Assembly: GCA_910587135.1 (NCBI GenBank)
Contig: CAJULF010000028.1
Span: 1 to 33,129 of the forward strand
Length of the DNA: 33,129 nucleotides
Reading direction: 5' to 3'
Source: an uncultured Oscillospiraceae bacterium
Lineage (GTDB): Bacteria > Bacillota > Clostridia > Oscillospirales > Ruminococcaceae
The notes beneath the pieces are model-generated. The model did not search any database. It worked only from the letters and a program-made list of their open reading frames with translations, and was not told the DNA's origin. Below, piece by piece: positions 6,728 through 15,134 of this stretch. A program made the translations under genes and the position numbers. Position 1 is the stretch's first letter. Each line of letters opens with the position of its first letter.

Positions 6728-7753
6728 TTACACCGTCCTGTCCGCATACGGCAAATCGAGCTTCATGGTAGCGGCAGCGTTCAGAGCCGTTCCCGCCCTT
6801 ACTCCCGCCAGATACTCGTAATATGCCTGGCTTCCTATCATCGCGGCATTATCACCGCAAAGGGATATCGGCGGCACATACAGCGTCATTCCTCTTTTCG
6901 CGGCGCACTCCTCCAGCATGGAGCGCAGACCGCTGTTAGCCGCAACTCCTCCCGCAAGAGCGATTTTTTCATAGCCGTACTCTTCCGCGGCGGCAATAAA
7001 TTTTGATGTAAGTATATCGCTAACGGTATACTGAAAGCTTGCGGCAAGGCTGTCAAAATCAATGTCGCCGCCCTTTTGCCTTGTGTTGTGTACAAGATTT
7101 ATCACCGCGGTTTTAAGCCCCGAAAAGCTGAAATCGTACCGATTTGCGGTTTTGGGGTGAGGGAGAACATATTTTGTCGGATCTCCTCTTTTCGCCGCGC
7201 TGTCTATATGCACTCCGCCCGGGTATGGAAACCCCATAACGCGCGCCGCCTTGTCAAAGGCTTCCCCCGCCGCGTCGTCCACCGTTCTCCCGACAGTCTC
7301 AAACTCGGTATAGCTGTTTACCCTCACTATATGGCTGTGACCGCCCGAAGCCACAAGGCAGATATAGGGCGGCGCAAGCTCCGGGTAAGCAAGGTAATTC
7401 GCCGCGATATGCCCGCGGATATGGTGCACGGGTATCAGCGGCTTATCAAGCGAGAATGCCAAACCCTTGGCGAAGTTTACTCCCACCAGCAGCGCCCCGA
7501 TCAGTCCCGGGGCATAGGTCACCGCTATCGCGTCTATCTCCTCTGTCGTTCTGCCCGCTTCTTGCAGCGCCTCATCGACTACTCCGACAATGCTTTCGCA
7601 GTGCCGCCGCGAGGCTATCTCGGGGACTACCCCCCCGTAAAGCTTATGCTCCTCTATCTGAGTTGCCACCACCGAGGAAATAATTTCTCTCCCGTCGCGG
7701 ACAACCGCCGCCGCGGTTTCGTCACAGGATGATTCTATCGCTAAAATATCCAT
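6728..7753 (-). CDS. tsaD: tRNA N6-adenosine threonylcarbamoyltransferase TsaD
   Basis: TsaD transfers the threonylcarbamoyl group from TC-AMP to A37 of tRNAs that read ANN codons, working with TsaB and TsaE. The 341-residue product shows the ASKHA-fold start MDILAIESSCDETAAA, the metal-binding HIRGH motif (His111, His115), CLVASGGHSHI, GEAFDKAARVMG and the C-terminal LAGGVAANSGLR and CGDNAAMIG signatures, all canonical. It begins one base past the stop of the DUF6062-like gene and runs straight into aroK, so the three form an operon. TsaB and TsaE are not in the window. TcdA, which acts on the t6A product, is encoded at 371-1081. Confidence 0.97.
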   Translation of the reverse strand: MDILAIESSCDETAAAVVRDGREIISSVVATQIEEHKLYGGVVPEIASRRHCESIVGVVDEALQEAGRTTEEIDAIAVTYAPGLIGALLVGVNFAKGLAFSLDKPLIPVHHIRGHIAANYLAYPELAPPYICLVASGGHSHIVRVNSYTEFETVGRTVDDAAGEAFDKAARVMGFPYPGGVHIDSAAKRGDPTKYVLPHPKTANRYDFSFSGLKTAVINLVHNTRQKGGDIDFDSLAASFQYTVSDILTSKFIAAAEEYGYEKIALAGGVAANSGLRSMLEECAAKRGMTLYVPPISLCGDNAAMIGSQAYYEYLAGVRAGTALNAAATMKLDLPYADRTV

Positions 7754-7754
7754 T

Positions 7755-8459
7755 CTACTTTACCTCGGGCTTTCTGGATGTAAGGAACTCTATCGCCCTT
7801 TCTATGGAATTGCGCACGTGCTCCATATCCTCGCGGTGAAGCTTGCCCGCATTGCGGTAATCGAAGCTGTCGCAGAATTCTCCCACATCGGAATTGAGCT
7901 GCTTGATGTAATTCTCCATCAGCTTGTCCGTCGCTTCAATAAAGGGTTTCTGCTCGTTTTTTGGGAGCTTTGCGGGAACGTGGGACATAAGCATATTATA
8001 GTGCGGGATACATATATACTGCTGTGAAGCGTAGAGGTTTCGGAAGCCCGCGTTTTCACGGAACATGGTAAACACCGTTTCCAGCATATGCTCAACGCCC
8101 CAATCCACCTTACTGCACACAAAGCAGGTTTCCTCTATCTCGCTGCTTTTCTTGGCTTTCGCCCCCTTTGTAAAAAAAATGCTCTTTTTCTCAAATATCT
8201 CCCCGCGAAGCGTCGCAAGGCGGGTGTTAAGCATAAGCCCCAGGGACAGGCGGTTGTTCTGCTTTAAAAGGCAATTGAAGTGAGTGTGGCAGAACCCGAG
8301 AGCGTTGGTTTCTTCTCTCACATCCGGCTCCATCATTGCCGCGCCCATGATATATTCGCAGATGTGCTGCTCCACAGTGTTCCTCATGGCGCAGATGGGG
8401 CAGCCCTCACGAGGCTCGAAAACCTCGTTTATCGGTATGGTAAGTATGCTTTCTCTCAT
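7755..8459 (-). CDS. DUF6062-like cysteine-rich cytoplasmic protein
   Basis: This 234-residue protein of unknown function begins MRESILTIPINEVFEPREGCPICAMRN. It has paired Cys/His motifs that look like zinc sites: CPIC (Cys20, Cys23), GFCHTHF, CFVCSKVDW and CIPHYNML. From memory the pattern fits the clostridial DUF6062 family. No signal peptide or membrane span is seen. The ATG at 8459 is chosen because it matches the family start. The longer open frame begins at a TTG and runs through a ribosome site and hairpin. The gene is first in an operon with tsaD and aroK (spacing 1 base to tsaD) and is driven by a promoter at 8587-8615. Confidence 0.75.
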   Translation of the reverse strand: MRESILTIPINEVFEPREGCPICAMRNTVEQHICEYIMGAAMMEPDVREETNALGFCHTHFNCLLKQNNRLSLGLMLNTRLATLRGEIFEKKSIFFTKGAKAKKSSEIEETCFVCSKVDWGVEHMLETVFTMFRENAGFRNLYASQQYICIPHYNMLMSHVPAKLPKNEQKPFIEATDKLMENYIKQLNSDVGEFCDSFDYRNAGKLHREDMEHVRNSIERAIEFLTSRKPEVK

Positions 8460-8499
8460 ATCAATGCGTTTGCGCTCGTTTCGGGGAGCGCTCTCCTTT
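8457..8499 (-). promoter_or_regulatory. Shine-Dalgarno - hairpin - start codon arrangement (H2)
   Basis: On the minus strand AAAGGAG (8493-8499) is followed after 1 base by the perfect 6-bp stem GCGCTC/GAGCGC (8472-8491, 8-base loop), then 12 bases and ATG (8457-8459). Linear spacing is about 33 bases and folded spacing about 13. There is no closer ribosome site ahead of this ATG, so the hairpin probably sets the effective distance. Confidence 0.6.
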
Positions 8500-8586
8500 C
8501 GAGTTTTTCGCAATGCCGCAAGGCGAATTTTGGGAAAAAAGAAATTTTTCTGAAAATATGCCCCACGGTCTTGATTTTATATTTAT

Positions 8587-8615
8587 ATTGTATTATAATT
8601 AAGATAAATAATCAA
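8587..8615 (-). promoter_or_regulatory. Promoter of the DUF6062-tsaD-aroK operon
   Basis: On the minus strand, TTGATT (8610-8615), 17 bases and TACAAT (8587-8592) give a plausible housekeeping promoter about 125 bases ahead of the start codon. A nearby alternative TATAAT is present but has no -35 at proper spacing. Confidence 0.5.
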
Positions 8616-8648
8616 GGGGTTTGCGGAAAAAGATTAAAATAAATTTTT

Positions 8649-8906
8649 TCAGACCGTATTTAAAGTTGACCTAAATCGGATTATTTAAAAAATTCAAAAT
8701 TTCCGCCGGTCATACTCCATGCTGCTGCACAGCACTTCGTATACCTGCCGGAAACCGCGTTGTATCTGCCATTCGGCAAATGCGGTTTTACGCAAACTTC
8801 GACGTAATGCTTTAGTCAACCATATTACCGCTGCGTAAAGCTCCGCGGCTTTTTGAAATTTCGTGTGCCGACATTGTGTTGTCAATAAACTTTTTCTACA
8901 AGCCGA
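8649..8906 (+). repeat. Family B repeat, copy B4
   Basis: The left end TCAGACCGTATTTAAAGTTGAC is followed by CTAAATCGG, ATTATTTAAAAAATTC and AAAATTTCCG. The right half reads TTTTTGAAATTTCGTGTGCC, GACATTGTGTTGTCAATAAAC, then TTTTTCTACAAGCC. The interior is longer than in B7 and the conserved loop is worn (CTCC...CACTTCGT near 8714-8750). It keeps the ATTCGGCAAATGCG segment seen in other copies. It lies between divergently transcribed genes. No flanking stem-loop is evident here. Confidence 0.72.
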
Positions 8907-8984
8907 ACAAATAAACTGAGAATAATGATTGAGAGCCGCACAGAAATTTAGCAGTCAAAGGCGCTGAAAGCAGAAATAAAGTTA

Positions 8985-9146
8985 CCGCCCACGCATGAAT
9001 TTTCCGCAATCCGGTGGTAAAGCGGAGCCGAACGAAGTGAGCGGAGCTTTACCACCGGGGATAGCAGCGTTTTCCGCTAAGCGGAAAACGCTGCGGTGCG
9101 GAAAATTCTTTGAAATCATGCGGAAAAATTCTTTAAAAATAAGGAG
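8985..9146 (+). repeat. Family B' repeat carrying the ogg ribosome site (B5)
   Basis: It starts CCGCCCACGCATGAATTTTCCGC and ends TTCTTTAAAAATAAGGAG. It holds a perfect 13-bp stem CCGGTGGTAAAGC (9011-9023) / GCTTTACCACCGG (9046-9058) around the conserved loop GAACGAAGTGAGCGGAG. A perfect 14-bp stem GCAGCGTTTTCCGC (9064-9077) / GCGGAAAACGCTGC (9081-9094) has a 3-base loop. Its last six bases (9141-9146) are the ribosome site of the glycosylase gene. Confidence 0.72.
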
Positions 9147-9153
9147 CTGCAAA

Positions 9154-9990
9154 GTGGATTATAGAATTAAAGAGAAATATTTTGATATCGGTCAGACCTT
9201 TCTTTGCGGGCAGTGCTTTCGCTGGAAAGCCGCGGAGGACTCGGAAAACGCCTTTGAGGGCGTTGCGATGGGCAAAAAACTCCGAGTAACGCAGGAAAAC
9301 GGAGAGGTCATTTTACATAATATAGGGAAAGAGGACGTGCCGCTGTGGGAAGATTATTTTGATTTGCGGACGGACTACGGCGCTTTTATACGGCGCTTTT
9401 CAGCGGATGATATACTTAGTACCGCCTGCGAAAGCTCACGCGGGATTCGCATACTGCGGCAGGAGCCGTTTGAAACGCTTATAAGCTTTGTTATCAGCCA
9501 GAACAACAATATTCCTCGGATAGCGGGCATAATCGACAGGCTTTGCGAAAGCTTCGGAGAGAAGATAGAAGGGGGATACTCCTTTCCCGACGCGAAGCGG
9601 CTGAAGGGGATATCTCCCGAAGACCTGTCGCCCCTGAGAGCGGGTTTCCGCGCCAGATATATCTGCGACGCGGTGAACAAGATAAACAGCGGAGAGGTCG
9701 ACTTTGAGGAGATAGACGCGCTTCCGCTCGACAAAGCGCGCGAACAGCTCAAGAAAATAGTCGGCGTGGGAGATAAGGTAGCGGACTGCGTTCTGCTTTT
9801 CGGCTTCCGCAAACTCGACGCATTTCCAAAGGACATATGGGTAAAAAGAATTATGGCGGAGCTTTATCCCCAAGGGCTTCCCGACTGCGTAAAAGGCGCG
9901 GAGGGAGTTGCTCAGCAGTATCTTTTCCACTTTGTACGCAACAACAAGGGACTGGAGATCATAAAAAATCGGGAGCTTAACAAGGTATAA
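9154..9990 (+). CDS. ogg: 8-oxoguanine DNA glycosylase / AP lyase (OGG1-type, HhH-GPD)
   Basis: This base-excision repair enzyme removes 8-oxoguanine and nicks the abasic site. The 278-residue protein has an N-terminal AlkA/OGG-type domain (FLCGQCFRWK) and ISQNNNIPRIAGIIDRLCESFG, which parallels the NNN damage-recognition helix of human OGG1. The helix-hairpin-helix IVGVGDKVADC carries the catalytic Lys208, and AFPKDIWVKR supplies the conserved Asp227. I chose GTG 9154, seven bases after AAGGAG. The open frame extends 53 codons further upstream, but that part is the palindromic repeat B5, not protein. The zinc-ribbon gene follows after 36 bases in the same direction, so the two may be cotranscribed. 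Confidence 0.92.
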   Translation: MDYRIKEKYFDIGQTFLCGQCFRWKAAEDSENAFEGVAMGKKLRVTQENGEVILHNIGKEDVPLWEDYFDLRTDYGAFIRRFSADDILSTACESSRGIRILRQEPFETLISFVISQNNNIPRIAGIIDRLCESFGEKIEGGYSFPDAKRLKGISPEDLSPLRAGFRARYICDAVNKINSGEVDFEEIDALPLDKAREQLKKIVGVGDKVADCVLLFGFRKLDAFPKDIWVKRIMAELYPQGLPDCVKGAEGVAQQYLFHFVRNNKGLEIIKNRELNKV

Positions 9991-10026
9991 ACTTCCGTGT
10001 ACTCAATCATGAAAGGATAAATTGAT

Positions 10027-10758
10027 ATGTTTTGTTCAAAATGCGGCAGACAGATAAATAACGACGCTTTGTTCTGCACCTTCTGCGGCAGCCCCACAAT
10101 GCTTGCCGCTCCGTCTGCGCCTATATCGGCGCCAAGACCCGCAGCGCCAGACCCGCGCAGTGATCTCAATGCGGGCAATCCGAATATTAACAGCGTTCCC
10201 GTGCCGCAGAGCATTCCCATGTCCTCGGAGAGCTATGACGCGGCTGTGGACGCAAACAATATATGGGGAGCTTCTCGGAGTATACCCGCGCCAAACGCGG
10301 AGTACCGCACCGAAGCGTCATACTTGGAGGAAACAAACGGCGCTGACACAATCACGCGCGTAGAAAACGTCACGGAAAACACCGAGGAATCCCTGTCCGC
10401 CGCGGAGGAGCTTGCTTCCGAAAGCGCGGAAAGCGTCAAAAACGGATTCTTTTACGAACCCGAGCAGGCAGAGTACAGCAATATTCCCGCAGCGGAACAG
10501 TCCCTGAGGACGGAGCAGCCCTACGCGCCCGTCCGGCAGCCCGTCTTTGCCGTTTCCGAGCCCGCAGCTCCCACAGAGCTTGCTGCGGCAGGCATGATAG
10601 ATTTCTCAGCGCCGATTCAGCCTGTTCAGCCCGCCGAAGGCTCCGAAAAGCCGGCTAAGTACTACACATTCGGTCATATTGCCCTTTGCCTTGCGGCGGT
10701 CGGAGTAATGGCCGTTGTCGCGGGAGTTTTCGCAGGGCTTTATTTCTCGGTTATCTGA
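10027..10758 (+). CDS. Zinc-ribbon protein with C-terminal membrane anchor
   Basis: This 243-residue protein opens with a double-CxxC zinc ribbon (CSKCGRQ...CTFCGSP, residues 3-22). It continues with a long low-complexity region rich in Ala, Pro, Glu and Ser that has no recognisable fold. It ends in a single membrane segment (LCLAAVGVMAVVAGVFAGLYF) with almost nothing after it. The likely topology is a cytoplasmic ribbon and tail anchor. Such ribbon-plus-membrane proteins are frequent in Firmicutes and mostly uncharacterised. ATG 10027 follows AAAGGAT at 8 bases. It is one of three zinc-ribbon membrane proteins encoded side by side (10027-14781). The function is unknown. Confidence 0.75.
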   Translation: MFCSKCGRQINNDALFCTFCGSPTMLAAPSAPISAPRPAAPDPRSDLNAGNPNINSVPVPQSIPMSSESYDAAVDANNIWGASRSIPAPNAEYRTEASYLEETNGADTITRVENVTENTEESLSAAEELASESAESVKNGFFYEPEQAEYSNIPAAEQSLRTEQPYAPVRQPVFAVSEPAAPTELAAAGMIDFSAPIQPVQPAEGSEKPAKYYTFGHIALCLAAVGVMAVVAGVFAGLYFSVI

Positions 10759-10816
10759 CATAATCGGAAAAGTCTTAAAAAAATCTAACAATTTTGAAAG
10801 ATTTCTCAAAAACCCC

Positions 10817-10845
10817 TTAACTTTTTTTAAAAAATATGATATAAT
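10817..10845 (+). promoter_or_regulatory. Promoter of the TM2-domain gene
   Basis: TTAACT (10817-10822), 17 bases and TATAAT (10840-10845) lie about 113 bases ahead of the ATG at 10958, giving a leader of about 105 bases. The leader contains no hairpin that I would call a terminator. Confidence 0.7.
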
Positions 10846-10957
10846 AGTTTCACAGCTTTTATATCTTATGTCCGCAGGCTTTCGAACTTAAGCGGATAAT
10901 TACATATGCCGTCTTTGTGGCAGGCGGTCAGCTTACAAAATCTACGGAGGATTCAAA

Positions 10958-11677
10958 ATGAACGAGAATTCCAGTAAAATAAGTCTTAAAAAGCCTGTCG
11001 GTCAACAGGCGTATGTAGACCCGCAAACCGGTGAGGTCTACCCCAACGGGAATCCCAATCAGCCAAATCAACCGGCTCAGCAGATCAATGCCAATACAGG
11101 CTCGGTTTACAACCCCTATCAACCCAACCAGACACAGCAATCACAGTATGCGCAGCCTCAGCCAACACAGTACGCACAGCCGCAGCCCGTTCAATACGCG
11201 CAGCCCCAACAAACGACTTACGCTCAGCCCATGCAGACATACGAAACGCAATACCCGCCGCGCCCCGTGGAGAACACTTACAACGGACAGGGCGCCGAAT
11301 ATAACCCCAATCTGAAATACTGCACGCACTGCGGCGCGCGAATCGCGATAGACGCGGTTATCTGTACCCACTGCGGCAGGCAGGTGAGCGAGCTTAGAGC
11401 CGCACAGCCAAATATGGCTCAGCCGCAGGTCATAATCAACAATAACAATAATAACAACAATAATGTCAACACCACGTTTATCCCAATGGGCAGACCCAAA
11501 AACAAATGGCTGGCGTTTTTCCTGTGCTTTTTCTTAGGTGTATTTGGCATTCATCGCTTTTATGAGGGAAAAATCGGAACGGGTCTTCTGTGGCTGTTTA
11601 CTTTTGGTCTGTTTGGATTAGGCTGGTTTATAGACCTTATAATTCTGCTTTGCAGACCTAATCCCTACTATGTTTAA
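10958..11677 (+). CDS. Zinc-ribbon TM2-domain membrane protein with YAQPQ repeats
   Basis: The 239-residue protein has a disordered N-terminal half rich in Gln, Pro and Asn, including at least four copies of a Tyr-Ala-Gln-Pro unit (about residues 63-95). A zinc ribbon CTHCGARI...CTHCGRQV follows (about residues 122-142), then a run of nine Asn, and a C-terminal TM2 domain with two membrane helices. The TM2 domain shows the GVFGIHRFYEGKIGTGLLW signature, the conserved Gly-His-Arg-Phe turn and closing IDLIILL. TM2 proteins are widespread, and their bacterial role is not established. ATG 10958 follows GGAGG at 7 bases, and it has its own promoter and terminator. Confidence 0.88.
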   Translation: MNENSSKISLKKPVGQQAYVDPQTGEVYPNGNPNQPNQPAQQINANTGSVYNPYQPNQTQQSQYAQPQPTQYAQPQPVQYAQPQQTTYAQPMQTYETQYPPRPVENTYNGQGAEYNPNLKYCTHCGARIAIDAVICTHCGRQVSELRAAQPNMAQPQVIINNNNNNNNNVNTTFIPMGRPKNKWLAFFLCFFLGVFGIHRFYEGKIGTGLLWLFTFGLFGLGWFIDLIILLCRPNPYYV

Positions 11678-11719
11678 AATGTTCGCGCACCCTATTAGCC
11701 GAATAAAATGAATAACAAA

Positions 11720-11753
11720 ATCGCTCCGCGGATAACCGCGGAGCGATGCTTTT
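11720..11753. terminator. Bidirectional terminator between converging zinc-ribbon genes
   Basis: ATCGCTCCGCGG (11720-11731), loop ATAA, CCGCGGAGCGAT (11736-11747) form a perfect 12-bp stem. GCTTTT follows on the plus strand and TTTTGTTATT on the minus strand, so it can end both the TM2 gene and the 1006-aa gene. Confidence 0.9.
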
Positions 11754-11760
11754 CAAAATT

Positions 11761-14700
11761 TTATGAAACAGCATTTTTAACCTTGTTTACAGCAGACCTC
11801 GCGGCGGATATGCCGTCGCTGCTCGATTCGGAATAATTGTCGGGGGTGTTTTCCTGTATCATAATTAGAAGGTCAATTAACGAGGTCAGCTCACCGCTTG
11901 CGGATTTCAGGCTGTTGTATGCCGAGCTGTATTCCGACGGTGCGCCCGAAAGCATCAGGACATATCCCGCCACTTTCTGCGCGTTTGCGGCTGCGTTTGC
12001 GTAATTCTTCGATACCGAGTTCTTGGAAAGCTCCTTGACAACGGCAGTGTCGAAATTGGAGCTGTCCAGAGCCGAAATCGAATCCTCAACGGAACCGAAT
12101 GCGCTTATCGCGCTGTTAGCCGCGGCGACCGCGTCGTTCAATATCGCTTTATAAGCAAGGGATTTATCATCGGAGGTATAGGCGCTGACAGTCAGAGAGG
12201 AATACTTGAAGTTGGAATTTATGTAGCTCGTTACTCCCGACAGATATGTTCCGCATGAGGAACTGAATTTGCTTGTGTTTCCCGTTGGGGATTTTATGAA
12301 CTTGTAGTATGCTTCATACTTGCCTTGAAGCGCCAAAAGATTGTCATACGCGCCGTCAAACTCGCTGTTTTTGGGGGAGGCGGCGCTTACCGCATTGTCC
12401 ACCGCCGTTTTTCCGCTGTCGATGGAGCTTAACATATTCTTTGCAAAATCACGGCTGTAAAAGGCTGTGCGCGCGCTTTCACCATTTGCACTGTTCCCCA
12501 TGGCATATACCACGTTCTGCGCCAGAGCCTCTATCTTGCCTACCTCTCCCGCTATCACCGCCACAGCGTCAGTAATGGCTTTCCTGTCCTTTTCAAGAGA
12601 TGTGACCTTGGCTGAGGATATCGTGGAAGATACGGACGGCTTTGGTGTAGTCGCGGGAGTAGAAGGAGTGGTCGCGGGCTTGGGAGAGGTCGAGGAAGGC
12701 GCAGGCTTTGGTGTGGTCGAAGCTGCGGGCTTCGGAGTTGTAGCAGCCGTGGGTGTGGATGTAACCTTGGGAGTAGCAGCCGAGGATTTTGGCGCAGAAG
12801 CGGTGGTTTTTGCAGATTCGGGTTTCTTTTCCGCGGAGGTTTCTGTGTCGATATCCGACGAGGTAACCGGCGCGGGAGGGAAAATATTCTCCTCTGTCTC
12901 CGCTTTGCTTCCGCCATTGTTTTCCGTTGTTGCCGCGGAGGATACATCGGATGTATCTATCGGGTCTGACGAGCTATTTACAGGGTTTCCCACGGGATTG
13001 GAAACGCTCAGCGTTTCGCTGTCTGTAGCATCGCCCGCGTTTCTGCCGTTGAGCACGAACACTGTTGCCGCCGCTCCAACAACAACTACTGTGGCAGCCG
13101 CTATTATCGGCACAAGCTTCTTTGACTTTCTTTGTGAAGCGGGTATAAGCGCTATGTTTCTCGGCGCACTGCAATTCTTGCAGAACTGCTCGTCATCGTA
13201 CATATCCTGACCGCAGTTATGGCAATAGGTTATCTTCCGTCCCGAATCCTCGGGGCGCTTAAGCTCGGGAGCGCCCTCAAAAGTGGGTTCGATGGGGGCG
13301 GACGGCTCGGCTTGTGCGGAGATATTCCCCGAAACGGGAACTTCCGCGGCGAGCGAGGGCTCTTTTTTCTCAAACCCGTTATACTCCGCTATTACAGGCA
13401 GACCCTCTGCGATGTAAGGTTCGCCGTAATCCGCAAAATCATCATCGGGCTGAACGGGATCGCTCTTTTCGGGCAAAGCCGCGCTTTCCTTTACCTGCGG
13501 CTCAGACACGTCAGAGTTTTTCTCAAAGAACGGATTTGCGGGAACTTCCGCATAAGAAGGGATATGATTCTCCGCAGCGGAGGCAGTTTCTTTTATCGGC
13601 TCATCAATAATATTATCCTGCGCGTATATACTCTCCTCACCTATAAACGCTTCCGATACGGACTTTTCGGCTGAGGGAGCTTTTTCGGTTTTCGCTGCTG
13701 CCGAGGCATCAGCGCCTGTGAAATAAGCGGTCGGCATATTGTCACCGTATATCGGCGAATTGCTCTCAAACAACTGAGCAGCGCCTGAATATGGCGCAAT
13801 GTCATCAACCGACGGAACGATACTCTCAACGATAGGCTCTATGTTATCAACAGCCGGCGCAATATTATCAATGCTCGGCATTATGCTTTCAACAGTGGGC
13901 GCAATGCTCCCGGCATTCTGCGATTTGTTCTCAACGGGTGACGCGGAAAAATCACTGAAATCATTGTCAAGAAATCCATAGGGATTTATGGGTACGCTGT
14001 CGCTCGGATCCTCATCCATGCTGCCGCCCGAAATTATCGGAACTCCGTCGGTAACAGACAGTTCCTCGTCTTCCGCGGCGTCCATGGAGAAATTCTGCAT
14101 TCGTATTCCCTCGCCCGAACCAATTTCCTCCTGCATACTTGTGACGGACTGCGGCTGCGGAGCGCTTACCGACGGTATAGCTCCCGCGGAAGCGGAATAC
14201 TGCGCAAGCTGCGCCGTAAGCGCGTCTATCTCCTCGGGAGTGGCGTTGGGAATATTTGCCGCGTCGAACCCTCCCGAACCGCCAAGCGCGGAATAATCGG
14301 GCTGAAAGTTGGAATATCCCGCGTCCATAGCGCCGCCGATATCCTCCTGAACGTCCGCGGATATCTCAGCCGTCTCCTCATCGGGAACGTCAAAGCCGCT
14401 GACCCCGTTCACAAAATTGTTTATCCTGTCAATGTCACTGTCGGACATTCCGCTAAGCCCGCCGCCAAGAGGGTCTTCGTTCCACAGCGGCACAGCGGGC
14501 TGCACAGTCTGCTGCGGAGCGCTCTCCTGCTCTCCGCTCAGCCTCATTCCGCACATTTCGCAAAACGCGGTGGATACCTGCATATGCATTCCGCAATTAG
14601 GGCAGAACACCAGCGAGCCGCCCTCCTCGGATACAGGCTCGACCTGCGCCGCGGGCATATCTCCGACCGCTTCCGCATTATCCTCGTTTTCCTCGTCGGG

Positions 14701-14781
14701 CATATCCGTAACGGGAGTTCCGCACTCAATGCAAAACTGATACCCTCTTATCAAGCTCTTACCGCAATTTACGCAAAACAT
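11761..14781 (-). CDS. Large zinc-ribbon, single-span membrane protein with heptad repeat
   Basis: This 1006-residue protein of unknown function carries three zinc ribbons: Cys3/6/17/20, a second near residues 58-80 and a third near 517-540. An acidic low-complexity stretch of about 400 residues separates the second and third. One membrane segment (VPIIAAATVVVVGAAATVFVL, about 556-576) is followed by a Thr/Ser/Pro/Lys-rich stalk (about 620-720). A helical C-terminal domain full of Ser, Ala and Asn may be extracellular. Near residues 290-330 is a tandem seven-residue repeat of the form P-x-V-[ED]-[SND]-I-x, five copies. The topology suggests a cytoplasmic sensor or scaffold linked to a wall-spanning stalk; this is inference. 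ATG 14781 follows AAAGGAT/AAAGG. Confidence 0.7.
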   Translation of the reverse strand: MFCVNCGKSLIRGYQFCIECGTPVTDMPDEENEDNAEAVGDMPAAQVEPVSEEGGSLVFCPNCGMHMQVSTAFCEMCGMRLSGEQESAPQQTVQPAVPLWNEDPLGGGLSGMSDSDIDRINNFVNGVSGFDVPDEETAEISADVQEDIGGAMDAGYSNFQPDYSALGGSGGFDAANIPNATPEEIDALTAQLAQYSASAGAIPSVSAPQPQSVTSMQEEIGSGEGIRMQNFSMDAAEDEELSVTDGVPIISGGSMDEDPSDSVPINPYGFLDNDFSDFSASPVENKSQNAGSIAPTVESIMPSIDNIAPAVDNIEPIVESIVPSVDDIAPYSGAAQLFESNSPIYGDNMPTAYFTGADASAAAKTEKAPSAEKSVSEAFIGEESIYAQDNIIDEPIKETASAAENHIPSYAEVPANPFFEKNSDVSEPQVKESAALPEKSDPVQPDDDFADYGEPYIAEGLPVIAEYNGFEKKEPSLAAEVPVSGNISAQAEPSAPIEPTFEGAPELKRPEDSGRKITYCHNCGQDMYDDEQFCKNCSAPRNIALIPASQRKSKKLVPIIAAATVVVVGAAATVFVLNGRNAGDATDSETLSVSNPVGNPVNSSSDPIDTSDVSSAATTENNGGSKAETEENIFPPAPVTSSDIDTETSAEKKPESAKTTASAPKSSAATPKVTSTPTAATTPKPAASTTPKPAPSSTSPKPATTPSTPATTPKPSVSSTISSAKVTSLEKDRKAITDAVAVIAGEVGKIEALAQNVVYAMGNSANGESARTAFYSRDFAKNMLSSIDSGKTAVDNAVSAASPKNSEFDGAYDNLLALQGKYEAYYKFIKSPTGNTSKFSSSCGTYLSGVTSYINSNFKYSSLTVSAYTSDDKSLAYKAILNDAVAAANSAISAFGSVEDSISALDSSNFDTAVVKELSKNSVSKNYANAAANAQKVAGYVLMLSGAPSEYSSAYNSLKSASGELTSLIDLLIMIQENTPDNYSESSSDGISAARSAVNKVKNAVS

Positions 14782-15134
14782 AACCTTTATCCTTTCGCCG
14801 ATCTGACATTATACCCCCAAAACCTTTGCCGCGAATTTAAATGCCCGTAAAATAAGTTCTCAGAACCTGTTTTCACAAGATCTGCGCGCGGATTTTGTTG
14901 TCTGACAAGGCGAAAATCCGCAGGCGGACCATTCCGCCCGTCAGGAATTTTTAACGCAGCCGACGGCAAAATATACCGAAAAGACGTGCGCAATATCTTG
15001 TGAAGACAGGTTCATAATTTAAGTATACAATATCCGCGACTGAATGTCAATTCATTATCATTATTATTGTGGAAAAAATATAACAAACGCTTTAAAATTT
15101 GTGCACAATTCCGTAACAGCGACTTCCTACAAGG
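14782..15134. other. Spacer holding repeat D1
   Basis: No gene is supported in this 353-base stretch. It contains a possible minus-strand -10 (TATAAT at 14808-14813, weak -35) for the 1006-residue protein, then the family D element at 14863-15013. The rest is AT-rich sequence up to the end of the YgjP-like gene. Confidence 0.6.
14863..15013. repeat. Family D MITE-like element (151 bp)
   Basis: The ends form 19-base inverted repeats with one mismatch: GAACCTGTTTTCACAAGAT on the left and ATCTTGTGAAGACAGGTTC on the right. Inside are ATTTTGTTGTCTGACAAGGC, CGGACCATTCCGCCCGTCAG and AACGCAGCCGACGGCAAAAT. It has no coding content. A partial, decayed relative is at about 2632-2720. Confidence 0.78.

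Noticed and set aside
8995..9153. Upstream 53-codon extension of the ogg frame
   Set aside because: The sequence is the palindromic repeat B5; the GTG at 9154 has a proper AAGGAG seven bases ahead and matches the family start.
12467..13210. A 247-residue plus-strand frame inside the 1006-aa gene
   Set aside because: It mirrors the low-complexity Thr/Pro and membrane region on the other strand, and has no ribosome site.
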